Part shown: one piece after another, positions 1 to 7,231 of the stretch
Layout: every line of letters starts with the position of its first letter
Numbering within the stretch: the stretch's first letter is position 1
Assembly (NCBI GenBank): GCA_041907665.1
Contig: JAYRGW010000041.1
Location: 1-31,672, forward strand
Direction of reading: 5' to 3'
DNA from: JAAYUD01 sp041907665
GTDB lineage: Bacteria; Bacteroidota; Bacteroidia; Bacteroidales; Bacteroidaceae
DNA length: 31,672 nt
Translations under genes and position numbers: made by a program
The notes under the pieces: model-generated
Database searches by the model: none
What the model was told of the DNA's origin: nothing
The model's input: only the letters and a program-made list of their open reading frames with translations

Positions 1-203
1 TTGAAACGATCAATGATCTTTTGAAGAATAGTGCACAAATTGTACATTCCAGACATCGTTCCATCAATAATTTCATCATGAATCTCATCTCCGCATTAGG
101 AGCATACTGCTTCTTTGAGAACAAACCTAAAGCGCTTATGGGATATACCTTTGAAAACACAAAACAACTTTCTTTATTCTAACTACTTATCCCGAACTGA
201 GGT
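1..203 (+). mobile_element. Right end of an insertion sequence, cut by the window edge
   Basis: This segment holds the last 59 codons of a transposase-like frame, and after its stop a motif at 183-203 (cttatcccgaactgaggt core) that looks like a terminal inverted repeat. The neighbouring MATE gene loses its normal reading at this same point, which places the element boundary at about 203/204. The left end and the second inverted repeat lie outside the window, so the exact boundary and any target duplication cannot be seen. The family assignment (IS982-like) rests only on resemblance of the transposase tail. Confidence 0.6.
3..182 (+). CDS. Transposase, C-terminal fragment (IS982-like?)
   Basis: An open frame enters from the left edge and stops with TAA at 180-182; no start lies inside the window. 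The visible 59 residues include HSRHRSINNF followed by a hydrophobic stretch (MNLISALGAYCFF) and a short polar tail ending in QLSLF. This pattern resembles the C-termini of IS982-family transposases from Bacteroidetes, where a basic HxRHRS motif precedes a hydrophobic helix. The catalytic DDE residues would lie upstream, outside the window, so activity cannot be judged. Its end abuts the broken MATE gene, which fits transposon insertion. The family name is tentative; that it is a transposase is likely. Confidence 0.55.
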   Translation, partial: ETINDLLKNSAQIVHSRHRSINNFIMNLISALGAYCFFENKPKALMGYTFENTKQLSLF

Positions 204-1225
204 AATGACATGAATATGCCGGTTAATAATATGAGATGAAAACCGGCTGTTGAAGTATGTCGGATATTAACAATATCGTGTTGTCCGGCAAAATTGCTTA
301 TTCTGATAGATACTGCAGAGCCGATACCATAGAATATCATGAAGTTTACCGTCGATATAGTACACATCACCTGATGCGAAGCCAATGCTGCCGTTCCCAG
401 CCATCCTGCCATCATAGCGCTGAGGCTGAATGATAATGTTTCCATTCCCAATTGAAAAGCAATGGGCCATCCCAATAAGTTGAGGCGGCGGAATAATTTC
501 ATTGACCATGATCCGTGAAAGATAGCGTTGCGATATGGAGCAAATTTCTGATTGCGATAGATGACCCAAATGAACGCAATAAGCATTACTATATTTGAGG
601 AAAGTGTACTGATTCCCGCACCGAAAAGTCCCCATTCGGGTAAACCTAGTTTACCATATATTAATATATAGTTTCCAATAATATTCATCAAATTGGATCC
701 GATAAGAATCCACATCCCGAACTTCGTCTCGGTAATGCTGTCGGCAAATTGTTTGAAAGTGGCAAAGAGGTTTTTGAAAACCAATGCAACTATCATTAAT
801 ATATAGTAAGGTTTTATTAATGGTAGCAATTCTTTAGGTTGACCTAGCCGATCTATATTGAAATAAATACTGCACATCACAGCCACTACTATAATAGTCA
901 TAATGGAATTAGCCCGTAAGCTCTCTTTGAATGCTTGTCCCGCCTTATTGTATTGTCCTTTACCAAAATATTCGCCAACCACTGGGGTTAATCCATACGA
1001 GAACCCCATGCTAAAAATAATTGCAAAGTTAAAAGCATTATTTACAAAAGATGCTGCAGCCAATTCGGCAGTAGTATGATGTCCAATCATCAGTGTGTCA
1101 AAGAATCCTAACAATATCATTCCTATTTGCCCGATGACTATCGGAAACCCAAGGCGAAATAAAGTCTTATAATGTATGCTGAATTTTGATAAAGTAGATT
1201 GAAAATAGGGCATCTTCGTTGACAT
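204..1225 (-). pseudogene. MATE-family multidrug efflux transporter, 3' end removed by IS insertion
   Basis: The product would be an inner-membrane cation/drug antiporter of the MATE (NorM-like) family. Typical motifs are present: an N-terminal GFPIVIGQIGMILLGFFDTLMIG segment in the first transmembrane helix, a GFSYGLTPVVGEYFGKG loop, and many hydrophobic helices. The family is usually about 440-460 residues with 12 helices. Here only about 340 native residues remain before the frame runs into the insertion sequence and stops at 179-181. The last two helices or so are missing, so the protein is probably non-functional. The open frame extends upstream to a TTG at 1243, but ATG at 1225 (or 1213) is the better start, because a -7 promoter element occupies 1241-1248. 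Confidence 0.8.
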
Positions 1226-1240
1226 TTTGTAATCGGTAGA

Positions 1241-1248
1241 CAAAGGTA
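1241..1248 (-). promoter_or_regulatory. Candidate -7 element for the MATE gene
   Basis: The minus strand reads TACCTTTG, a full match to the Bacteroides TAnnTTTG -7 consensus. It would start transcription near 1234, leaving a short leader before ATG 1225 or 1213. No convincing -33 TTTG was found. Confidence 0.4.
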
Positions 1249-1283
1249 AGAAATAAAATGCAAATCTTTTGTTTTTCTTCTGT

Positions 1284-1318
1284 TTTCAGAAAATATAAAC
1301 AAAAAAACACTAACTTTG
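1284..1318 (+). promoter_or_regulatory. Candidate promoter of the PUL1 sigma-factor gene
   Basis: TAACTTTG at 1311-1318 matches the Bacteroides -7 consensus TAnnTTTG exactly. A weak -33 (TTTC at 1284-1287) lies 23 bases upstream. Predicted start is near 1325, giving a leader of about 100 nt before the sigma-factor ATG at 1427. It is divergent to the MATE promoter. Confidence 0.45.
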
Positions 1319-1426
1319 CTGGTGAGAAAATATGATATATTTATTATAAGTTTATCGTATGAAACGAATAAACATCTAAGCTTATAGGTTTGTTTTTCTA
1401 TCTTTAATATGTGTCTTAGATAACCA

Positions 1427-1987
1427 ATGAGTAACTTTATTGATTTTGAAAAAGATTTCGATAAGATATATGTTTCTTATTATCCTAGGTTGATTAGGTT
1501 TGCAAGGGAATATGTCGTATTGGAAGAGGATGCTGAAAATATTGTTCAAGACATTTTTCTTTTTCTGTGGGAAAAACGTAATGTCTTGAATATAGAAGTT
1601 AGCTTAATGTCCTATATGTTTTCGTTGGTCAAACATCGTTGTCTGGATTATCTTCGCCATGCCAATGTGGTGGAGGATTATAAAAAGGAATTGAATCTGA
1701 AGTTATCGGCGTTGGAGCAACTTGATAGTTCCATTTCTTCCGACGATAATATTGAAGAGGCTATAGAAAATGCTGTTAATAAACTGCCCGAGCGTTGTAG
1801 AAATATCTTTCTTAAATGCAAAATGGAGGGGAAGAAATATCGTGAAATAGCTACCGAAATGAATCTTTCGGTCAATACTATAGAAAATCAAATGTCTATT
1901 GCTTTGAAAAAATTGCGCATAGAGTTGAAAGATTATCTGCCGTTATTAGTGTTTATCATCGGAAGCTATTATGATTCACATTCTTGA
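1427..1987 (+). CDS. ECF-type RNA polymerase sigma factor (PUL regulator)
   Basis: This 186-residue protein has the two-domain layout of extracytoplasmic-function sigma factors. Region 2 lies at about residues 10-75 (YPRLIRFAREYV, then EEDAENIVQDIFLFLWEKR). Region 4 lies at about 118-168 (LPERCRNIFLKCKMEGKKYREIA, then the helix-turn-helix LSVNTIENQMSIALKKLR). The size and sequence match the Bacteroides family of sigma factors paired with FecR-like anti-sigma factors at SusC/SusD loci. It most likely directs transcription of the susC-susD-GH92 genes when the SusC receptor signals glycan binding. Its partner FecR gene starts 713 bp downstream, an unusually long gap for such pairs. ATG at 1427 is the only sensible start. 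The family assignment is secure; the target promoter is inferred from position. Confidence 0.93.
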   Translation: MSNFIDFEKDFDKIYVSYYPRLIRFAREYVVLEEDAENIVQDIFLFLWEKRNVLNIEVSLMSYMFSLVKHRCLDYLRHANVVEDYKKELNLKLSALEQLDSSISSDDNIEEAIENAVNKLPERCRNIFLKCKMEGKKYREIATEMNLSVNTIENQMSIALKKLRIELKDYLPLLVFIIGSYYDSHS

Positions 1988-2700
1988 TTTATAATGAAAC
2001 TTGGGGCTGGTACCTTTATTCTATTTTCGTCCTTAAGTTGATTCATTAGAAAGTGCGGGAGCGTATGGAAGTCTCACACGTGTGAGACTTTCATAGCTTA
2101 GTTACAAACTCAATATTATATGCTTAACTTATACGGATGATCAATTATAGTTGGTCGATAAACTTAGTTTAAAAGGTTCTTAGAGGCCGTCTGATGTGTG
2201 AATATTGAATGTGACAACAATGATGTTCGAGTAAGTTTGCCATAAACTTAAAAAAAATCGATGTTACTACCGAATATGTAAAAAACTTTGCTAATAGATT
2301 ATTGTATTTAATTGTCCTATAACTTTTATAGTGAATGAGCTGAATGCAAGATGGGTAGAATTTGTTTGTTTGTGTATAAATTGCTCTACAGCTATATGTA
2401 GACTAATATTTAGACTCGTTCTAAATAAAGGCCTGCTGGAAATAACGTTTCTACAATATGCTCTTGAACCGATTTTGGACTTCTTTTTCGCTGGCGTTGT
2501 ATACGGTGCATCGTTAACATGCTGTGGGATAGTTCGTAATGGTGTCATACGGAAGTGACAAAGTCTCTCGCGATTTGGAATATTGTATCAAAAAATGTCA
2601 ATCTTTTGTTTCTATTGAGGCAAATGATTGAGAAATTGTTATTTTTATTTGGTGGTAAATACTTACTCAAACGTTCTTCTACAAAATACATGAAGAATGC
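1988..2700 (+). other. 713-bp gene-poor spacer between sigma and anti-sigma genes
   Basis: No convincing gene is seen. It holds a 32-bp near-perfect palindrome (2064-2095), a TAAGTTTG sequence at 2232-2239 that matches the -7 consensus without a clear -33, and a small IR at 2234-2248. A 75-codon frame at 2331-2558 has no recognisable domain, and its opposite strand is equally open, so it is not called. The spacer may be a degraded insertion or a leader carrying regulatory RNA. Confidence 0.5.
2064..2095. repeat. 32-bp palindrome downstream of the sigma gene
   Basis: The inner 22 bases (2069-2090, core GTCTCACACGTGTGAGAC) form a perfect palindrome. One G-T pair interrupts it, then four more pairs extend it to 2064 and 2095. 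There is no loop and no T-run, so it is not a classical terminator. A two-fold symmetric protein operator, a cruciform or a dispersed palindromic repeat are all possible. Confidence 0.7.
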
Positions 2701-3678
2701 ATGAATGAATTGTTAAGAAAATATTTTGAAGGAAATATAACTTTTGATGAGAAAATAGCTTTGTTTGAGCTTATAGAGGAATCTTCTGAATTGAAGAAGG
2801 AGTTTATTTCTGTTCAAAATGTTCGAGGTCTTACCTCATGGCTTGTTTATAAAGGCGATGAGGAAATTGCAATAGAAAAGCTCTTGGAATTTAAACAATT
2901 CCAAAAGAAAAAGCTTCGTGCCGTTCTCTTTAGAAGATTCTTGAATTATGCAGCAACGGTTTGTATTACTGTGGCCACCACATTGTCTGTATTGCATTTT
3001 GTGCAAAAAGACAAAGCGAAAACTCAATGTCCTATTGCTTATCAAGAACTCACTACTCCACGCGGACAACGCATGATGCTCAAGATGCAAGATGGAACAA
3101 AAGTATGGTTGAATGCTTGCACTACGTTACGCTATCCATGTATTTTTAATGATAGTATCAGAAAAGTGGAACTTAATGGTGAAGCTTATTTTGAAGTGAA
3201 GCACGATGCAAAAGTTCCGTTTGTTGTCGTTACTCATAAAGCAACGGTGAAAGTGCTGGGAACAAAGTTCAATGTTTTTGCGTATAAAAATAGCAAAGAG
3301 TTTAAAGTCTCTCTAGTAGATGGTTGTGTAAATGTAAGTGCTAGCAATAGTCCGATGAATATGACAATATTGCCTCATGAGGCACTTTCTCTGGTGGAGG
3401 GGAAATTCATAAAAGAATCTTTTGGCGATACAGATTTTCTTCTGTGGAGAGATGGTATTTATGCATTTGACGACCTTCCGTTCAATAAGATTTTAGAAAA
3501 GCTTGAGTTGTATTACGGTGTTCGTCTTATTCAGAAAAACAAAAAGCTGGCGCACTACAAATTTAGTGGAAAGTTTAGACAAAGAGATGGGATAGAAAGT
3601 GTGTTGAAGACGCTGCAACAGGTGCATCGCTTCTCTTATAAGAAGATAAACGATTTGGATAAAATAATAATATATTAG
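2701..3678 (+). CDS. FecR-family anti-sigma factor (PUL1)
   Basis: This 325-residue inner-membrane regulator holds the ECF sigma factor inactive until the SusC N-terminal signalling domain contacts it in the periplasm. Visible parts are a cytoplasmic sigma-binding N-terminus (about 1-75), one transmembrane helix (about 80-101, following the basic KKKLRAVLFRR), a FecR domain (about 115-215, with DGTKVWLNACTTLRYP, ELNGEAYFEVKHD and VLGTKFNVFAYKN) and a C-terminal DUF4974-like domain (about 250-325, DDLPFNKILEKLELYYGV). The length is normal for the family. It sits between the sigma factor and susC, the standard order. The stop is followed by a 172-bp spacer that carries the predicted antisense RNA. 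Confidence 0.95.
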   Translation: MNELLRKYFEGNITFDEKIALFELIEESSELKKEFISVQNVRGLTSWLVYKGDEEIAIEKLLEFKQFQKKKLRAVLFRRFLNYAATVCITVATTLSVLHFVQKDKAKTQCPIAYQELTTPRGQRMMLKMQDGTKVWLNACTTLRYPCIFNDSIRKVELNGEAYFEVKHDAKVPFVVVTHKATVKVLGTKFNVFAYKNSKEFKVSLVDGCVNVSASNSPMNMTILPHEALSLVEGKFIKESFGDTDFLLWRDGIYAFDDLPFNKILEKLELYYGVRLIQKNKKLAHYKFSGKFRQRDGIESVLKTLQQVHRFSYKKINDLDKIIIY

Positions 3679-3721
3679 TTATTCAGTGCCTTGATAAATA
3701 AAAAACCTTTTCTTAAAATAT

Positions 3722-3731
3722 AATGCCTATG
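3722..3731 (+). promoter_or_regulatory. AATGCCTATG box shared by both susC leaders
   Basis: The same 10 bases occur at 23501-23510 in the second locus. In both places the box lies between the anti-sigma stop codon and the predicted antisense terminator. It could be part of the ECF-dependent susC promoter or a leader element. Function is inferred only from the shared position. Confidence 0.4.
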
Positions 3732-3749
3732 AAGTGAAACCTGAAAAAT

Positions 3750-3788
3750 CTAAAAAGAAACCGGTGGTGTTGCCGCACCAAACCGGTT
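3750..3788 (-). terminator. Intrinsic terminator on the minus strand
   Basis: AACCGGT (3759-3765) pairs with ACCGGTT (3782-3788), and GGTG (3766-3769) pairs with CACC (3776-3779), with a two-base bulge and a six-base loop. On the minus strand the hairpin is followed by TTTCTTTTT (3758-3750). On the plus strand no T-run follows, so the signal points leftward only, against all annotated genes here. Confidence 0.8.
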
Positions 3789-3838
3789 AAATGTGTAATT
3801 GCTACACAATCTTAATCAATTAATTTAATAATTAATAA
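3751..3838 (-). ncRNA. Predicted cis-antisense RNA over the susC leader, PUL1 (DonS-like)
   Basis: A minus-strand transcript of about 88 nt is predicted from three elements. There is a perfect -7 element (TAATTTTG, minus strand of 3844-3851) next to the susC start codon. There is an A/T-rich body with a small 5-bp hairpin (gtgta/tacac at 3793-3807). There is an intrinsic terminator at 3750-3788. The RNA would be fully complementary to the leader of the susC mRNA. Bacteroides PULs controlled by ECF/anti-sigma pairs are known to carry such repressing antisense RNAs (DonS in the B. fragilis Don locus is the model). The second PUL here has the same arrangement. The ends are estimates and expression is unproven. 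Confidence 0.65.
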
Positions 3839-3843
3839 GCGAA

Positions 3844-3851
3844 CAAAATTA
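3844..3851 (-). promoter_or_regulatory. Antisense promoter -7 element at the susC start, PUL1
   Basis: The minus strand reads TAATTTTG, a full TAnnTTTG match, and its first base is the complement of the A of the susC ATG (3851). A TTTC sequence about 17 bases upstream on the same strand may act as a weak -33. An identical offset is seen at 23677-23684. Confidence 0.55.
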
Positions 3852-6800
3852 TGAAAAAAGAAGAACCGAAACTCTTAAAAATCATGAAAATTACACTTTT
3901 TCTTCTTTCCACTTGTGTTTTTTCTATTTTTGCAGCTCCTGTAACGTCTCAAAATGCAAGAGTTAACCTTAACAGTGGAAATGGAATGACGATCGGTAAA
4001 TTTATCGACCAGGTAGAAAAGCAAACAAATTATCTGTTTGTTTATAGTAAAAATGATGTTGATCCAGCTGAAAGAATTAATGTTAAGTCTGGAAATAAGT
4101 CTGTTGCTCAATATTTGAATGAAGCTTTTGGTGGGACAAAAGTGAAATATGTTTTTGAGAACGATTACATTGTTTTGACAAAGAAATCTGCTTTGACTAC
4201 GGCTCAGAATCCTGCTAAAAAGATCCTTGTTAAGGTGGTTGATCAAAGTGGCGAACCAGTCATTGGTGCAAGTGTTGCGGTAAAAGGAGCAAAAGAGGGT
4301 GGCATTACCGATACAGGTGGTAGTTGCTATATCTATGTGAATTCAGGGGCTGTGCTGCAAGTATCTTTCATAGGATACGTAACCAAAGAAATTGTAGTTG
4401 GCAATGTAACTTCTTATAAAGTTGTAATGTCTGAAGACAATAAGATGTTGAACGAAGTAGTTGTGGTTGGTTATGGTACGATGCGTAAGTCTGATGTTAC
4501 CGGTTCTATTAGTGTGGCTAAAGGTGAAGATATGGTTAAGGCTCAAAACTTTAGTGCTTTGGATAACTTGCGCGGAAAAGCTTCTGGTGTAAGCATCTTT
4601 AGTAACTCGGGCCAGCCGGGAGCTTATGCTAGTCGTGTCGTTATTCGAGGTTTGGCTACAATCAACTCTTCTTCCAATCCATTATATGTTGTAGATGGAG
4701 TTGTGATGGAAGATTTTTCGCTGGTCAATCCGAATGATATCGAATCGATGGAAGTTTTGAAAGATGCTTCGGCAACTGCAATCTATGGTGCCCGTGGTGC
4801 CAATGGGGTTATCATGGTTACAACAAAACGTGGTTTGAAAGATGCAGAAGGTACTAGAATTAGCTACCAAGGTTCTTTGAGCATTGGCAATATAGCTCGC
4901 CACATGAAAGTATTGAATGCAGAAGAATGGTGCGACGCTTTCATGAAAGGGTTACAGAATGAAAATACCTATCAAGGTAAAAACTGGTCATTGAATCGTA
5001 CTGATTGGTTTACTGATACTGACTATTTTGATTCGAAGGGTTATCCTATTTATAATACAAATTGGCAAGATGAGGCTACTCGTACTGCTTTTTCTCAAAA
5101 TCATCAGATTAATATACAACAAGCAGGCAAGACTTCTTCTATGGGAGCTTTCTTGAATTACACCGATCAAGAAGGTATTATACAGAATACTTGGAGCAAG
5201 CGATTGAGTGCCAAAATGGCATACGATGCTAACCCTACCAAGTGGTTGTCGACAGCTATTAATTTAATGATCAATCACACATGGGGTAGATATACTCCTG
5301 AAACAGGTGGGGGGCAAGACGCTCGTCGTACTATGATTGAAATGTTACCTTGGTTGCCTTTATATGATAAAAATGGGGACTATACAACTTCTACTAGCCC
5401 TACGGCAATGAGCAACATCTTTGGCTTTGAAGGAATGTCGAATCCGGTGATGATTTTGAATCTCCAAAAACGAATGAATTATAACACTCAGCTGTTTGGT
5501 AATGCTGCATTTACTTTTCATCTTATACCAGGATTGGATTTGAAAACTCAGATGGGCGTTGATTACCATTCAAAGCAATATAGAGGTTATTCTTCTGTCA
5601 ACTTAAATAATATTTCTATGCCTAACGGTTGGGCTGATTATGCTAATACAAACGTTCTATATTGGCAGGAAGAAACCTACTTGACATATGATAAGTATTT
5701 TGGTGAAAACCATTTGAATGCGATGGCCGGTTTGTCTTGGCAAGAGCGTAGACAGAATTATGATGAATCGTATACTGAAGGGTTCTCTGACGATTTCTAT
5801 GAAGATAACAATATGGGAGTTGGCACTACTCCATCGTCTCCTTCTTCAAGCTGGAGCCGTTGGGCAATGAATTCTTATTTTTTGCGTTTTGCATATACCT
5901 ACAAAGATCGTTATTCTGCAACAGTTACGGGGCGTGTCGATGGTTCTTCGAAATTTGGTGAGAACAACAAATATGCCTTCTTCCCTTCGGCTGGTTTGGC
6001 ATGGATTATCTCTCAAGAAAATTTCATGAAGAATATTTCTGCTATCAGTACACTTAAATTGCATACGAGTTATGGCCTGACAGGTAACTCGGAAATCGAC
6101 CCTTATCAATCTTTGGCTAATGTAAGTGCAGGTACTTATTTATTGAACGCTAAGCGTTCTGCTTATTCTTATGTTTCTTCATTGGCAAATCCTGATCTGA
6201 AATGGGAGAAAACAGCACAATGGGATTTAGGCGTTAATTTGGGTTTGTTCCAGAACCGCTTGAATTTTGATGTATCTTACTATAATAAGAAAACGACTAA
6301 TTTGTTATTGGATTGTCCTGTTCCTCATTCTACCGGCTTTACTTCTATATTCAAGAATATCGGTTCTGTAAGAAATCAAGGTATGGATATTATGGTCAAT
6401 GCTACACCTTTTCGCACTAAAGATTTTACTTGGAATTCGACTCTTAATTTAAACTACAATAAGAATAAAATATTGCATTTGGGCGAAAATGATGAAGATA
6501 TAGAACTCAATGGCTGGGTAGGAGGTTCTGAGAGCATCCTGCGTGTTGGCGAAAACATGAGTAGCTTCTATGGCTATCGTCGTTATGGCGTTTGGACCAA
6601 AGAAGACTATCAGGCTGGTAAGTGCAAATTGAATCAGGTAGGACGCGCTCATCGTAGTACAACAAAAGAAATAATAGGTAAAGGTATGCCCGATTGGACT
6701 GGTAGCTGGATTAATACGTTTAGCTATAAGAATTTTGATTTGACAGTTGATATGCAATTTGTTTGGGGAGTAGAGACTATGCAACAATTTTATCATCCTA

Positions 6801-7207
6801 CATACGATCGTTTTGGTATTACAAATGGTTTAAAGAGCATTCTGTACGATTCTTATGATGGAACAAATCCGAAAGCAATGGAACAAATGATCTATCTGTG
6901 CAATAACGGTCATGCTGGACAAGATACGACTGTTGATTCTCGATGGGTTTGTGACGGCTCTTATTTACGGTGTAATATGTTGCAGCTAGGATATACTTTC
7001 GACCATTCTCTTATGCAGAAATTCGGAATATCCGGTTTGCGTTTATATGCAAGTGCAAACAATTTGTTCTTGATTTGTTCAAGTAAGTTTCAAGGATTCG
7101 ATCCGGAATCAACCTCTCAAGGTGATAATAAATTTGGTCAGAACATGACTTTCTATTCTTATCCGAGAGCAAGAACTTTTACTTTTGGTGTTAATCTTAC
7201 ATTTTAA
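3851..7207 (+). CDS. SusC-like TonB-dependent receptor with STN signalling domain (PUL1)
   Basis: This 1118-residue outer-membrane barrel imports oligosaccharides using TonB energy and signals to the FecR anti-sigma factor. In order: a signal peptide (about 1-34), an STN domain (about 46-112, TIGKFIDQVEKQTNYLFVYS), a carboxypeptidase-regulatory-like domain (about 124-205, VVDQSGEPVIGASVAVKGAK), then a plug starting near LNEVVVVGYGTMRKSDVTGS with NPLYVVDGV and DIESMEVLKDASATAIYG. The remaining two-thirds is the beta-barrel, ending in FTFGVNLTF with the C-terminal aromatic typical of barrel proteins. The STN domain explains the adjacent sigma/anti-sigma pair. SusD follows after 24 bp. The translation start overlaps a predicted antisense promoter, so expression may be repressed by an antisense RNA. 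Confidence 0.96.
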   Translation: MKKEEPKLLKIMKITLFLLSTCVFSIFAAPVTSQNARVNLNSGNGMTIGKFIDQVEKQTNYLFVYSKNDVDPAERINVKSGNKSVAQYLNEAFGGTKVKYVFENDYIVLTKKSALTTAQNPAKKILVKVVDQSGEPVIGASVAVKGAKEGGITDTGGSCYIYVNSGAVLQVSFIGYVTKEIVVGNVTSYKVVMSEDNKMLNEVVVVGYGTMRKSDVTGSISVAKGEDMVKAQNFSALDNLRGKASGVSIFSNSGQPGAYASRVVIRGLATINSSSNPLYVVDGVVMEDFSLVNPNDIESMEVLKDASATAIYGARGANGVIMVTTKRGLKDAEGTRISYQGSLSIGNIARHMKVLNAEEWCDAFMKGLQNENTYQGKNWSLNRTDWFTDTDYFDSKGYPIYNTNWQDEATRTAFSQNHQINIQQAGKTSSMGAFLNYTDQEGIIQNTWSKRLSAKMAYDANPTKWLSTAINLMINHTWGRYTPETGGGQDARRTMIEMLPWLPLYDKNGDYTTSTSPTAMSNIFGFEGMSNPVMILNLQKRMNYNTQLFGNAAFTFHLIPGLDLKTQMGVDYHSKQYRGYSSVNLNNISMPNGWADYANTNVLYWQEETYLTYDKYFGENHLNAMAGLSWQERRQNYDESYTEGFSDDFYEDNNMGVGTTPSSPSSSWSRWAMNSYFLRFAYTYKDRYSATVTGRVDGSSKFGENNKYAFFPSAGLAWIISQENFMKNISAISTLKLHTSYGLTGNSEIDPYQSLANVSAGTYLLNAKRSAYSYVSSLANPDLKWEKTAQWDLGVNLGLFQNRLNFDVSYYNKKTTNLLLDCPVPHSTGFTSIFKNIGSVRNQGMDIMVNATPFRTKDFTWNSTLNLNYNKNKILHLGENDEDIELNGWVGGSESILRVGENMSSFYGYRRYGVWTKEDYQAGKCKLNQVGRAHRSTTKEIIGKGMPDWTGSWINTFSYKNFDLTVDMQFVWGVETMQQFYHPTYDRFGITNGLKSILYDSYDGTNPKAMEQMIYLCNNGHAGQDTTVDSRWVCDGSYLRCNMLQLGYTFDHSLMQKFGISGLRLYASANNLFLICSSKFQGFDPESTSQGDNKFGQNMTFYSYPRARTFTFGVNLTF

Positions 7208-7231
7208 TCGAACCTAAATGATAGTATAGAA

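Noticed and set aside
1315..1343. TTTG-N17-TATATTTA as a promoter for the sigma gene
   Set aside because: The TTTG is part of the better -7 match TAACTTTG at 1311-1318, and TATATTTA misses the conserved final G.
2331..2558. 75-codon open frame in the sigma/anti-sigma spacer
   Set aside because: No recognisable domain, cysteine-rich odd composition, no clear ribosome-binding context, and an equally long frame on the opposite strand (2291-2548).
3759..3788. Plus-strand terminator or riboswitch ahead of susC
   Set aside because: The hairpin has no T-run on the plus strand, and its T-run lies on the minus strand; no known riboswitch pattern was recognised.
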